From Pelagibacterales bacterium SAG-MED17 (GTDB lineage: Bacteria; Pseudomonadota; Alphaproteobacteria; Pelagibacterales; Pelagibacteraceae), in contig JACWDO010000009.1 of the NCBI GenBank assembly GCA_014654115.1, forward strand, positions 1-36,820: DNA of 36,820 nt. The letters are read 5' to 3'. Each line of letters begins with the position of its first letter. Position 1 is the stretch's first letter. The translations under genes were made by a program, and so were the position numbers. Positions 1-8,148 of the stretch are shown here, piece after piece. Under the pieces are notes generated by a model. That model was not told the DNA's origin, made no database searches, and was given only the letters and a program-made list of their open reading frames with translations.

Positions 1-285
1 TCAAAATTAAATGGAAGCTGTTTAAACATAATGGTTAAAAGAGGAAATGAAGTAGATCTAGAATACTCTAAGAAAGAAATAATCAAAAAGATGAATATAT
101 TTTTTGGTTACAATGTAGTCGATGACATAAAGTTAAAAACTTTTGAGGGAGAATTCGAAAAAATTAAAGATAATAAAATAAATAATGCGACAAAAAGTAA
201 AAATATTAAGAAGATTACCAATATTAAGAATGATAAAATTAAACAATCTTTATTAGAATTAAATAAACTATTAAAATCAAGATGA
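1..285 (+). CDS. DciA-like (DUF721) protein, C-terminal part
   Basis: The frame is open from the first base, so the gene begins upstream; 94 C-terminal residues are visible. The segment around residues 20-40 (EIIKKMNIFFGYNVVDDIKL) resembles the end of the DUF721/DciA domain, a short fold found in proteins that help load the replicative helicase. A lysine- and asparagine-rich tail follows. The stop overlaps the next start (ATGA at 282-285), so it is translationally coupled to a DsbA-like gene and then smc, a neighbourhood common in alphaproteobacteria. The family call is inferred from the short visible domain and from context. Confidence 0.6.
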   Translation, partial: SKLNGSCLNIMVKRGNEVDLEYSKKEIIKKMNIFFGYNVVDDIKLKTFEGEFEKIKDNKINNATKSKNIKKITNIKNDKIKQSLLELNKLLKSR

Positions 286-863
286 AAAAAATACTTATAC
301 AAATAATTATAATTTCTTTGTTTTTTGTTACGCTTAATGCAAAAGCAGATATTAAATCAATCACTGAGGGCAATGTTGATGCAAAAGTAAAACTTATAAT
401 TTTTGAATCTTTAACATGTAGTCATTGTGCAGATTTCCATAAAAATATTTATCCTAGCTTAAAAACTGATTTTATAGATAAAGGTTTAATTTTAATTGAA
501 TTTAGAAACTTTCCATTGGATATGGCTGCATTTAATGCATCAAAAATAGCTCATTGCAAAAATGATGGAAATTCAGAAATACTTCATCATTTGTATAAAA
601 ATCAAAGTAGCTGGGTTAGAGGTGGCACTATTGAGGATCTTAATAACAATCTCAAAAAATTTATTGAAGAATCTAATTTTAAGTTAGATTTTGAAAAATG
701 TATAACTAACTCAGAAATGGAAGATTTTATTTTAGAAGACCGAATCAATGGTGCTAAAGACTTCAAAATTGAAGCAACACCAACAATTATAATCAATGGT
801 GAAAAGTTCGAAAATACATCAAACTATAAAAAATTAAAAAAATATATAGAAAAACTGATATAA
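282..863 (+). CDS. Periplasmic DsbA-like thiol:disulfide oxidoreductase
   Basis: This is a 193-residue thioredoxin-fold protein that probably handles disulfides in exported proteins. Residues 1-22 form a signal peptide: a lysine start, a hydrophobic core and an AKA-type cleavage site. The redox motif is Cys46-Ser-His-Cys49, preceded by the strand KLIIFESLT. The cis-proline loop is Thr166-Pro167. The length and a helical insert of roughly 100 residues between the two motifs fit the DsbA/Com1-like group (thioredoxin_4). The start overlaps the upstream stop by 4 nt. It could also be a DsbC/DsbG-like isomerase, but there is no dimerisation domain. Confidence 0.85.
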   Translation: MKKILIQIIIISLFFVTLNAKADIKSITEGNVDAKVKLIIFESLTCSHCADFHKNIYPSLKTDFIDKGLILIEFRNFPLDMAAFNASKIAHCKNDGNSEILHHLYKNQSSWVRGGTIEDLNNNLKKFIEESNFKLDFEKCITNSEMEDFILEDRINGAKDFKIEATPTIIINGEKFENTSNYKKLKKYIEKLI

Positions 864-871
864 GTCATTGA

Positions 872-3445
872 ATGGAGTTTAAAAAAATCCAATTAAATGG
901 TTTCAAATCATTTGCAGAGAAAACAAACTTTCTTATTGAAAAAGGGCTTACTGGTATTGTTGGTCCTAATGGTTGTGGTAAGTCAAATATAGTTGAGTCA
1001 CTTAGATGGTGTATGGGAGAAACCTCAGCAAAAAGCATGAGAGGGTCTGGTATGGAAGATGTGATATTTTCAGGCACATCTAACAAACCATCAAAAAATA
1101 TTGCAGAGGTAGTATTAAGTTTAAATAATGAAAATAAAGATGGGCCTCATCAATACAATGAACTTGAAGATATAGAAATTAGAAGAAAAATTGAAAAAGA
1201 TAAAGGGTCAAAGTTTTATATTAACAATAAAGAAGTTAGAGCAAAAGATGCACAAATGTTTTTTGCAGACCTGTCTACAGGGGCTCACTCACCATCAATG
1301 ATAAGCCAAGGTAGAATTGGAGCATTAGTCACAGCAAAACCATCTGATAGAAGGGCTATACTTGAAGAAGCTGCTGGAATAGCAGGTTTGCACGTTAGAA
1401 GGCATGAGGCAGAAATTAGATTAGGGGCAGCAGAAAATAATTTAAAAAGAGCTGACGAACTTAGAAGACAGCAAGAAAAACAATTAGCAAACTTAGAAAA
1501 ACAAGCTGAGGAAGCCGCAAAGTATAAATTAATTTCAGAAGAAATAAAAAAAGTAGAGGCGGGACTTTATTATTTGAGACTTATTGAGATTGATAAAGAA
1601 ATAACGTTAGAAAATGAAGTAAACAATGAAGCAGATGGAAAAGTTGAAGAATTTAATAAGCAAATTGATGAGCTAGAAACTAAAATTAAGAATGAACTTG
1701 AAAGAGTAGAACCAATAAGGCAGAAAAATATTGAAAATTTATCAAAGATTCAAAGATTAAATCTTGAACTAAAGGCTTTAGATGAAGAAAGTACAAGAAT
1801 AAATGAGGAAATAGACACAATAAAAAATTCTATAAAAGTTATAGATGAAGATATAGATAGGGAGAAAAGTATCGTAATTGATGCAAATTCAAACGAAAAA
1901 AGACTGAAAGAGGAGAGAAATATCCTAATTGATACAGATTCAAAATATTATGAGACAGAAAAACTTTCAAATCAAGACCTGGAAAACTCTAAATCAAAAC
2001 TAAAAAATGAACAAGATAGAATGGATCAATTATTAGAGAGTTTCAGTGCTGAATCTTTACAAAAGAATAACGAAATTATAAAAAACATAAAAGGTCAAAT
2101 CGAAGAAGTTAAAAAATTAATTTCAGAAAACAGAAATCATCAGACAATACAAATTTTAGACGAGTGTATAGTTAATTTATCTTACTTGAAAATGAAAGTT
2201 ACTGAGGTTGAAAGTGATGATATAGTTACAACCCTTACATCTAAAAGTGATCAAATAAAAAAATTACAAGATGATTATGCTGAAAATTATAGTAAAAACC
2301 AAAACATAAAAAAAGAATCTATCAAAAGAAAAGAAAGAATAAGTATAATTGACCAAGAATTTGAAAGTTGGCAAAATCTTTTAACTAATTCTGAAAAAAT
2401 GGTAAATGAATTAAATACAAGAAAAAATAAGCTTGTAGAAAAATTAAATGATCTAGAAAAACAACCTCAATCTCAAGCAGAAAAAAAGGGGAAGATTTCT
2501 GAAAACTTGAGAATTTCAGAAAATGAAAAAAACGAAAATGAAGTTTTAGTAGAAAAAATAGATGATAATATTGCTGAAATTAGAAGCCAACTAAACAATA
2601 CAAAAGAAAGTTCTATTGAAATTAGAGAAAAGAAAGCAAGCTCTGGTGCTACTATTGAGGGTTTAAATAAAAGAAGAAACGATCTTTTGGAAAGAGTTAT
2701 GACAGATTTGAGTGTTGAAGAAGGTAATATACTTAATTATTCAAATCTTGAGAAAGATGTTGAATTTCCAGATTTAGTAACTCAAGAAGAATTACTAGAT
2801 GAAAAAAAGAGAGAAAGAGAGAAACTTGGATCAGTTAATTTAAGGGCAGATGATGAAACCGAAAAATACAAAACTGAAATAAAAAAAATGGAACAAGATA
2901 GACAGGATCTTGTTACAGCAATTTTAAAATTAAAAGAGAGCATAACTGAACTTAATCAAAAAGGTAGAGAAAGATTGCTGGATGCTTTTGAAAGAGTGAA
3001 TAGAAAATTTAACGAGGTTTACACAAAATTATTTAATGGTGGTAGTGCAAAATTAGAACTAGTAGATTCAGATGACCCACTAGATGCTGGTTTAGAAATG
3101 CTAGTAAGTCCTCCTGGAAAAAGACTTCAGTCAATTACTCTGCTTTCTGGTGGTGAACAAGCTTTGACGGCATTATCATTAATATTTGCAGTATTTTTAA
3201 CTAATCCCTCTCCTATCTGTGTTCTTGATGAGGTAGACGCTCCACTTGATGATGCAAACGTAACTAGATTTTGTAATCTATTGAATGATCTAACAAAAAT
3301 TACTTCTACTAGATTTATAATAGTGACCCACCACGCTTTAACAATGTCAAAAATGGATCGATTGTATGGTGTTACGATGCCTGAGAAAGGAATTAGTCAA
3401 TTAGTTGCTGTTGACCTTCAAAAAGCTGAGAGCATGGTAGCTTAG
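872..3445 (+). CDS. smc: Chromosome segregation protein SMC, short and apparently hinge-less
   Basis: This is the ATPase that compacts and segregates the chromosome. The N-terminal head carries Walker A (GPNGCGKSN, residues 31-39) and the conserved stretch RRAILEEAAGIAG near 155-170. The C-terminal head carries the ABC signature LSGGEQ (758-763), Walker B (VLDEVD, 784-789) and the D-loop APLDD. Between the heads lie long Lys/Glu-rich coiled coils. At 857 residues it is roughly 300 shorter than typical bacterial SMC (about 1150-1200). I cannot find the glycine-containing hinge domain; only a non-heptad segment of about 35-60 residues lies near the middle (about 415-460). The frame is intact, with no sign of a frameshift. 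The start is 8 nt after dsbA. Confidence 0.95.
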   Translation: MEFKKIQLNGFKSFAEKTNFLIEKGLTGIVGPNGCGKSNIVESLRWCMGETSAKSMRGSGMEDVIFSGTSNKPSKNIAEVVLSLNNENKDGPHQYNELEDIEIRRKIEKDKGSKFYINNKEVRAKDAQMFFADLSTGAHSPSMISQGRIGALVTAKPSDRRAILEEAAGIAGLHVRRHEAEIRLGAAENNLKRADELRRQQEKQLANLEKQAEEAAKYKLISEEIKKVEAGLYYLRLIEIDKEITLENEVNNEADGKVEEFNKQIDELETKIKNELERVEPIRQKNIENLSKIQRLNLELKALDEESTRINEEIDTIKNSIKVIDEDIDREKSIVIDANSNEKRLKEERNILIDTDSKYYETEKLSNQDLENSKSKLKNEQDRMDQLLESFSAESLQKNNEIIKNIKGQIEEVKKLISENRNHQTIQILDECIVNLSYLKMKVTEVESDDIVTTLTSKSDQIKKLQDDYAENYSKNQNIKKESIKRKERISIIDQEFESWQNLLTNSEKMVNELNTRKNKLVEKLNDLEKQPQSQAEKKGKISENLRISENEKNENEVLVEKIDDNIAEIRSQLNNTKESSIEIREKKASSGATIEGLNKRRNDLLERVMTDLSVEEGNILNYSNLEKDVEFPDLVTQEELLDEKKREREKLGSVNLRADDETEKYKTEIKKMEQDRQDLVTAILKLKESITELNQKGRERLLDAFERVNRKFNEVYTKLFNGGSAKLELVDSDDPLDAGLEMLVSPPGKRLQSITLLSGGEQALTALSLIFAVFLTNPSPICVLDEVDAPLDDANVTRFCNLLNDLTKITSTRFIIVTHHALTMSKMDRLYGVTMPEKGISQLVAVDLQKAESMVA

Positions 3446-3449
3446 CTTA

Positions 3450-3728
3450 ATGCAGGAAGAGGACTTCAAAACTCGCCTTAAGATTGCAAAAAATAAGGCA
3501 AAATCTAAATATTCTGAGGAGAAAGAGCCATCCAAGTCAGGAATGGGGCATGCCTTTAAAATGAGTACAGAATTAGTAGCCGCAGTAGCTGTTGGGACAA
3601 TTATTGGGTTTATTTTAGACAATTGGTTTGGTACTAAGCCTTGGTTAATTTTAATATTTTTTTTTGTAGGTGTGGCTACAGGCATTATGAATGTAGTTAA
3701 ATCAGCAAAAAAAATGCAAGAGAAATAA
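3450..3728 (+). CDS. atpI: ATP synthase accessory protein AtpI/AtpZ
   Basis: A 92-residue protein with a charged N-terminus of about 35 residues and two membrane segments (about 41-60 and 64-84) joined by a short DNWFGTKPW loop, the AtpZ/AtpI pattern. Family members are thought to help assemble the c-ring or supply Mg2+ near the F0 sector. It begins 4 nt after the smc stop and leads the F0 genes, the usual place for atpI in alphaproteobacteria. No promoter space separates it from smc, so the F0 genes probably share the upstream transcript. Confidence 0.85.
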   Translation: MQEEDFKTRLKIAKNKAKSKYSEEKEPSKSGMGHAFKMSTELVAAVAVGTIIGFILDNWFGTKPWLILIFFFVGVATGIMNVVKSAKKMQEK

Positions 3729-3737
3729 GAGATAATA

Positions 3738-4472
3738 ATGGCATCAAACCCAATGTACCAATTCAACGTTTATAGAATTGGTCCAGAAATTAAATTAGGA
3801 TCTGTAGACATATCATTCACAAATGCGAGTTTGTTTATGGTTATTAGTTCTTTGGCTATTTTGATAATTTTTAATTTAGGTGCTAAGAAAAAAACCTTGA
3901 TACCTGACAAGTTGCAATTACTTTCTGAGCTGAGCTACTCCTTTGTAGCCAAAATGATTAGTGATACAGCGGGATCAAAGGCAAAACCATATTTTTCATT
4001 TATTTTCTCTCTATTTATGTTTGTGCTTTTTTGTAACATGTTTGGAATGATACCTTACGCATTTACAGTCACAAGCCATATTATAGTTACCTTTGTATTA
4101 GCAGCATTTATTTTCATTGGAGTTACAGTTATTGGATTTATGAAACACGGATTAGGATATTTAAAATTGTTTGTACCAAGCGGAGTTCCAATGGTTCTAC
4201 TTCCACTAATTGTAGTTATTGAAATTATTTCATATTTAAGTAGACCAATTAGTTTATCAGTAAGATTATTTGCTAATATGATGGCTGGTCACACTATGAT
4301 GAAGGTATTTGGAGGCTTTGTTATAAGCTTAGGAATTGTAGGTGGATGGCTTCCACTTAGTTTTTCGGTTGCACTTACGGGTTTGGAGATACTAGTTGCT
4401 TTTCTTCAAGCATATGTATTTGCAATTTTAACATGCATTTATTTAAATGATGCATTAAATCTACACCATTAA
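3738..4472 (+). CDS. atpB: F0F1 ATP synthase subunit a
   Basis: This 244-residue integral membrane protein forms the proton half-channels of F0 beside the c-ring. The essential arginine is Arg176 in SLSVRLFANMMAGH, the family hallmark. Other conserved parts are MFGMIPYAFTVTSH (about 101-114) and the last helix with FLQAYVFAILTCIYL. About five to six membrane helices can be seen. The length is normal for alphaproteobacteria. It starts 9 nt after atpI without a clear Shine-Dalgarno sequence, in contrast to the next gene. Confidence 0.97.
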   Translation: MASNPMYQFNVYRIGPEIKLGSVDISFTNASLFMVISSLAILIIFNLGAKKKTLIPDKLQLLSELSYSFVAKMISDTAGSKAKPYFSFIFSLFMFVLFCNMFGMIPYAFTVTSHIIVTFVLAAFIFIGVTVIGFMKHGLGYLKLFVPSGVPMVLLPLIVVIEIISYLSRPISLSVRLFANMMAGHTMMKVFGGFVISLGIVGGWLPLSFSVALTGLEILVAFLQAYVFAILTCIYLNDALNLHH

Positions 4473-4479
4473 TAAAAAA

Positions 4480-4485
4480 AGGAGG
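4480..4485 (+). promoter_or_regulatory. Strong Shine-Dalgarno site of atpE
   Basis: AGGAGG lies 4 nt before the atpE ATG at 4490. It is a full match to the anti-Shine-Dalgarno sequence, whereas most starts in this window have only weak purine stretches or rely on stop-start overlap. It probably boosts synthesis of subunit c, which is needed in many copies per enzyme. Confidence 0.85.
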
Positions 4486-4489
4486 AAAA

Positions 4490-4717
4490 ATGGAATTAGA
4501 AGCAGCAAAAATGATAGGAGCAGGTTTGGCAGCTATCGCACTAGCAGGTGCGGGAGTTGGTATAGGAATTATCTTTGGTAATTACTTATCTGGAGCTATG
4601 AGAAATCCATCTGCAGCTCAAAAACAATTCCCTAACTTGTTATTAGGATTTGCTTTAGCTGAAGCAACAGGATTGTTTGGACTAGTAGTTGCGCTGATTA
4701 TTTTATTTGCATTTTAG
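4490..4717 (+). CDS. atpE: F0F1 ATP synthase subunit c
   Basis: A 75-residue proteolipid hairpin that forms the rotating c-ring. The first helix is glycine/alanine rich (GAGLAAIALAGAGVGIG). The polar loop contains the conserved RNP at residues 38-40. The second helix has the ion-binding carboxylate Glu58 in ALAEATGLFGL. The residue after Glu58 is Ala, and no Na+-binding Gln or Tyr pattern is seen, so the ring is proton-type by inference. It has its own strong ribosome site and ends 3 nt before atpF'. Confidence 0.97.
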   Translation: MELEAAKMIGAGLAAIALAGAGVGIGIIFGNYLSGAMRNPSAAQKQFPNLLLGFALAEATGLFGLVVALIILFAF

Positions 4718-4720
4718 TCA

Positions 4721-5308
4721 ATGTTAAAAAAAATAATTATTTTATTATTCGTTACATGCTTTGCATGTTTTAATGTTGTGTTTGCCGCTGAAAGTGGTGG
4801 TATGCCTCAGCTTAATCCAGAGTTTTGGATATCTCAAATATTCTGGCTTATCATCACGTTTGGAATACTTTTTATTGTTTTGACTAAAGTTATATTGCCT
4901 AAAATTAGCGATAACTTAGAAACAAGAAAATCACAAATACTTGAAAATATTGAGATGGCAGACAAGCAAAAAGAGGACAGTCAGAAAAAAATTGACGAAT
5001 ATGAAAAGATTATTTTAGACAGTAAACTAAAAGCTAAAAATCACTTTAATGAAGCTAGAGAAAAGATTTTGGATAATATTAACAAAAAAAGGGCTGCATT
5101 AGAGAAAGATCTTGATCAAGAAATTGACGTAGTTGAAAAAGAGTTATCCGATCTAAGAAACAAATCAGGTGATAAAATAAATAAAATAGCAGCTGAAACA
5201 TCGGCTGAATTAATCAAAGAACTAATTGGTGAAGAGGTTAACAGCAGTAGCATAGCAGCAATTGTAGACGACCAATCAAAAATAAATAAAGAGAGAAAAG
5301 ATGTTTGA
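4721..5308 (+). CDS. atpF': F0F1 ATP synthase subunit b' (AtpF')
   Basis: A 195-residue stator subunit. It has a signal-like hydrophobic N-terminus (1-22, ending FAAE), then a membrane anchor (about 36-58, FWISQIFWLIITFGILFIVL) and a long charged helix that would reach F1. Organisms with two different b subunits, such as alphaproteobacteria and cyanobacteria, pair b' with b. The NPEFWISQIFWL sequence before the anchor is typical of b'. The end overlaps the atpF start by 8 nt. Whether the first hydrophobic segment is cleaved cannot be told from sequence. Confidence 0.92.
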   Translation: MLKKIIILLFVTCFACFNVVFAAESGGMPQLNPEFWISQIFWLIITFGILFIVLTKVILPKISDNLETRKSQILENIEMADKQKEDSQKKIDEYEKIILDSKLKAKNHFNEAREKILDNINKKRAALEKDLDQEIDVVEKELSDLRNKSGDKINKIAAETSAELIKELIGEEVNSSSIAAIVDDQSKINKERKDV

Positions 5309-5795
5309 TGCAACTTTTTGGGTAGCAATATCATTTTTTATATTCATAGGTCTATTGGTATATTTTAAAATACCTCAAAGTATAAATAATCTCCTAACAA
5401 AAATGATAGGGGATATAAAAAAAGAAATCGATGAGAGTGAAAAGTTACGAGTTGAGTCAAAAAAGCTTTTAGATGAAGCTCAGGCTAAACTTAATTCAGT
5501 TGAAGGAGAATCTAAAAAGATCCTAGATCAAGCTAAAACTGAGTCTGAACAACTAGTTATCAGTATGAATGAAAAATTTCATAAAAGTTCCGAAATAAAG
5601 AAGAATTTAACTCAAACAAAAATAAATCAGATGAAAGAGGCGGCAATTAAAGATATCAAAGATACCTCGATCAAAATTGCACTAGAGTCAGTGAAAAAAA
5701 TTATAACAACCACAGTTGATAAATCTAAATTAGATAATCTTTTTGAAAAAAATCTTGAAGAGGCAAAGTCTGAATTAAAAAAAATTAATTCATAA
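5301..5795 (+). CDS. atpF: F0F1 ATP synthase subunit b
   Basis: A 164-residue partner of AtpF' in the peripheral stalk. One N-terminal membrane helix (about 4-22) begins right at the start (FDATFWVAISFFIFIGLLVYF), followed by a charged coiled coil rich in Lys, Glu and Ser. It lacks the signal-like extension of AtpF'. It is the last F0 gene here; F1 genes are not in the window, as expected from the split operons of alphaproteobacteria. The next gene, crtI, starts 44 nt downstream on the same strand. Confidence 0.93.
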   Translation: MFDATFWVAISFFIFIGLLVYFKIPQSINNLLTKMIGDIKKEIDESEKLRVESKKLLDEAQAKLNSVEGESKKILDQAKTESEQLVISMNEKFHKSSEIKKNLTQTKINQMKEAAIKDIKDTSIKIALESVKKIITTTVDKSKLDNLFEKNLEEAKSELKKINS

Positions 5796-5800
5796 CTTAA

Positions 5801-5830
5801 TTACGTTACATTTTCTCAAAATAATATAAA
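5801..5830 (+). promoter_or_regulatory. Possible weak promoter before crtI
   Basis: TTACGT (5801-5806) and TATAAA (5825-5830) are 18 nt apart in the 44-nt gap between atpF and crtI. Transcription would start only a few bases before the crtI ATG at 5840, giving an almost leaderless mRNA. In AT-rich DNA such matches arise by chance, so this is only a candidate. Confidence 0.22.
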
Positions 5831-5839
5831 ATCCAAATT

Positions 5840-7297
5840 ATGAATTCAATAGTTATAGGATCAGGTTTTGGAGGTATGGCAGCTGCATTAAGGTTAAAAG
5901 CTAAAGGCCATCATGTAACCTTGGTTGAAAAACATGAAGATTTAGGTGGACGTGCAAGAGTTTTTAAAAAAAATGGATTTACATTTGATGGTGGACCAAC
6001 TGTAATAACGGCACCTTACCTAATTGATGAATTATTTGAACTTTTTAATAAAAATTCTAAAGATTATTTAGAAATTAAATCTTTAAAAACCTGGTATCAA
6101 TTTGTTTTTGAAGATGGGTTCAAGTTTGACTATTCTGGCAATGAAGAAGAAATGGTTAATCAAATAAAAAAGATTAACGAAAAAGATGTAAAAGGATATA
6201 AAAATTTAGTTAAATTTACAAAAAAGATTTTTGATAAAGGCTTTACTGAACTTTCAGATGTTCCATTTGATAAACCATACTTTATGTTAAAGCAAATACC
6301 CTCTTTATTTAATTTAAAAAGTTATAAATCTGTTTATGGCTTGGTTTCCTCTTACGTAGAAAATGAAAAATTAAGAAGGTTACTTAGCATGCATCCACTT
6401 TTGGTGGGAGGCAATCCATTTACAACAACCTCAATATATGGATTGATCTTATATTTGGAAAAAAAATGGGGAATTCATTATTCAATGGGTGGAACTGGTC
6501 AAATAATTAATGGCATGGAAAAATTAATGAATGAAGAAAATATACAAATACTAAAAGGATGTGAGGTAAATAGAATCTTATCAAATAATAATAAAATAAC
6601 AGGTGTTGAGCTAAGTAATGGTGATAAAATTGAGGCCGACAATGTTATATGTAACGCTGATCCACCTGCAGTTTATTCAAAATTAGCAAATTCAAATAGT
6701 AGTAATTCTATTTTTAATTGGAAAATGAAGAGAATGGAATATTCAATGGGACTGTTTGTGTATTACTTTGGAACTAAAAAACTTTATGACCAAGTTGAGC
6801 ATCATACAATTAAATTTGGAGACAAGTACAAGGAACACTTAGACGATATTTTTAATAATAAAAAACTAAATAATGACATAAGTTATTATTTACATAGACC
6901 AACTGCTACAGATAAATCTATGGCACCTGATAATCATGATTGTTTTTATGTTTTAGTGCCAGTTCCTAATAATCAATCTGGTATAGACTGGTCTATTGAG
7001 GGAGATAAAATGAAAGACCTTGTTGTTAAAAAAATGGAAGAAAGTTTATTGCCAAATCTAAGTGAAAATATTGTTGAAGATTTTTACTTAACTCCAGATT
7101 ATTTTGAAAAAGAGTTAAATACAAAGTATGGGTCTGGTTTTTCTATTCAACCTAAATTCACTCAATCAGCTTATTTTAGATTTCACAATAAATCAGAGAT
7201 ATTTGATGGTTTATATTTTGTTGGTGCAGGTACTCATCCTGGAGCTGGTGTACCAGGAGTGTTATCATCAGCAAAAGTCTTAGACAAAATTTTGTGA
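5840..7297 (+). CDS. crtI: Phytoene desaturase
   Basis: This 485-residue FAD enzyme converts phytoene to lycopene in carotenoid synthesis. The N-terminal dinucleotide-binding motif is GSGFGGMAAALRLKAKGHHV (8-27), followed by LGGRARVFKKNGFTFDGGPT, which is diagnostic of CrtI. The C-terminal FAD contact VGAGTHPGAGVPGVLSSAK is present. Length is normal. It opens a four-gene run with crtB, crtY and blh; its stop and the crtB start share one base. No clear Shine-Dalgarno precedes the ATG. Confidence 0.96.
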   Translation: MNSIVIGSGFGGMAAALRLKAKGHHVTLVEKHEDLGGRARVFKKNGFTFDGGPTVITAPYLIDELFELFNKNSKDYLEIKSLKTWYQFVFEDGFKFDYSGNEEEMVNQIKKINEKDVKGYKNLVKFTKKIFDKGFTELSDVPFDKPYFMLKQIPSLFNLKSYKSVYGLVSSYVENEKLRRLLSMHPLLVGGNPFTTTSIYGLILYLEKKWGIHYSMGGTGQIINGMEKLMNEENIQILKGCEVNRILSNNNKITGVELSNGDKIEADNVICNADPPAVYSKLANSNSSNSIFNWKMKRMEYSMGLFVYYFGTKKLYDQVEHHTIKFGDKYKEHLDDIFNNKKLNNDISYYLHRPTATDKSMAPDNHDCFYVLVPVPNNQSGIDWSIEGDKMKDLVVKKMEESLLPNLSENIVEDFYLTPDYFEKELNTKYGSGFSIQPKFTQSAYFRFHNKSEIFDGLYFVGAGTHPGAGVPGVLSSAKVLDKIL

Positions 7298-8148
7298 TGG
7301 AGAAGAATAACTATCTATCAATATATGCAAAATCATTCAACTGGGCGGGATTTTTTCTACCCAAAAAAACTTACTCAAAATGTTCAAATTTATATGACTT
7401 TTGTAGAACTTTAGACAATATAGCTGACGATGGAGGTGAAACTGAAATCAAATTAAGAAGATTTTTAAACTTCAAAGATAATTTTAACAACCAAGAATTT
7501 CAGAACCCTATAATTAAAAATATGTGGGAATTAATGGATGAATACAATATTTCGAAAAATATTGTATACGATCTATTTGATGGTGTTGAGTCTGATATTC
7601 AAAACAAAGTAAAATTAAATTCGAAAAAAGAATTATTAATTTATTCTTATAGAGTAGCTGGAACTGTAGGTTTAATGATGGCAAAAATTCTAAATGTTAC
7701 GAGTTCTAATTCTCTTAAATCAGCAATCGATTTAGGTATAGCTATGCAACTCACAAATATTTCAAGGGATGTGGTAGAAGACTCTAAAAATAAAAGGTTT
7801 TATATTAAACAAGACTTTGAAACCATAAAAGAAACATTGACAACTGCAGATTTATTTTATGAAAGTAGCTTTTCATCAATTAAAGATATTCCACTTAGTC
7901 TTCGATTTTCAATTCTTGTTGCAAGAAGAGTTTATAGACAAATTGGAAGAAATATTATCAAAAAACAAACAATTCAAAATTACAACCAATCAGGTAAAAT
8001 TTTTGTTAGTAATAGTGGCAAAATTTTTCAAACAATATTATCTATATATGACTTGCTAAAACTATCATTGATTAAAAAACAGTATCATCTTAGAGATAAA
8101 GAACATGGATTAATTAGCGAAGAAATAAGTTTAAATGAAAGATTTTGA
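7297..8148 (+). CDS. crtB: Phytoene synthase
   Basis: This enzyme joins two geranylgeranyl diphosphates into phytoene. It has two Asp-rich Mg-diphosphate sites: Asp40-Asn-Ile-Ala-Asp44 and Asp158-Val-Val-Glu-Asp162 (within NISRDVVED). YRVAGTVGLMMAKIL in the middle is also typical of the squalene/phytoene synthase family. I chose the ATG at 7297 (TGATG overlap with the crtI stop) over a GTG 3 nt upstream; this gives 283 residues. The substrate-making crtE is not in the window. Confidence 0.94.
   Translation: MEKNNYLSIYAKSFNWAGFFLPKKTYSKCSNLYDFCRTLDNIADDGGETEIKLRRFLNFKDNFNNQEFQNPIIKNMWELMDEYNISKNIVYDLFDGVESDIQNKVKLNSKKELLIYSYRVAGTVGLMMAKILNVTSSNSLKSAIDLGIAMQLTNISRDVVEDSKNKRFYIKQDFETIKETLTTADLFYESSFSSIKDIPLSLRFSILVARRVYRQIGRNIIKKQTIQNYNQSGKIFVSNSGKIFQTILSIYDLLKLSLIKKQYHLRDKEHGLISEEISLNERF

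Noticed and set aside
108..302. Minus-strand open frame across the DciA-like gene end
   Set aside because: It is the complement of a lysine/asparagine-rich coding region and lacks any family feature; the plus-strand gene has conserved context.
872..3445. Frameshifted or pseudogene SMC
   Set aside because: One intact frame joins complete N- and C-terminal ATPase halves; the shortness is in the middle, not from a break.
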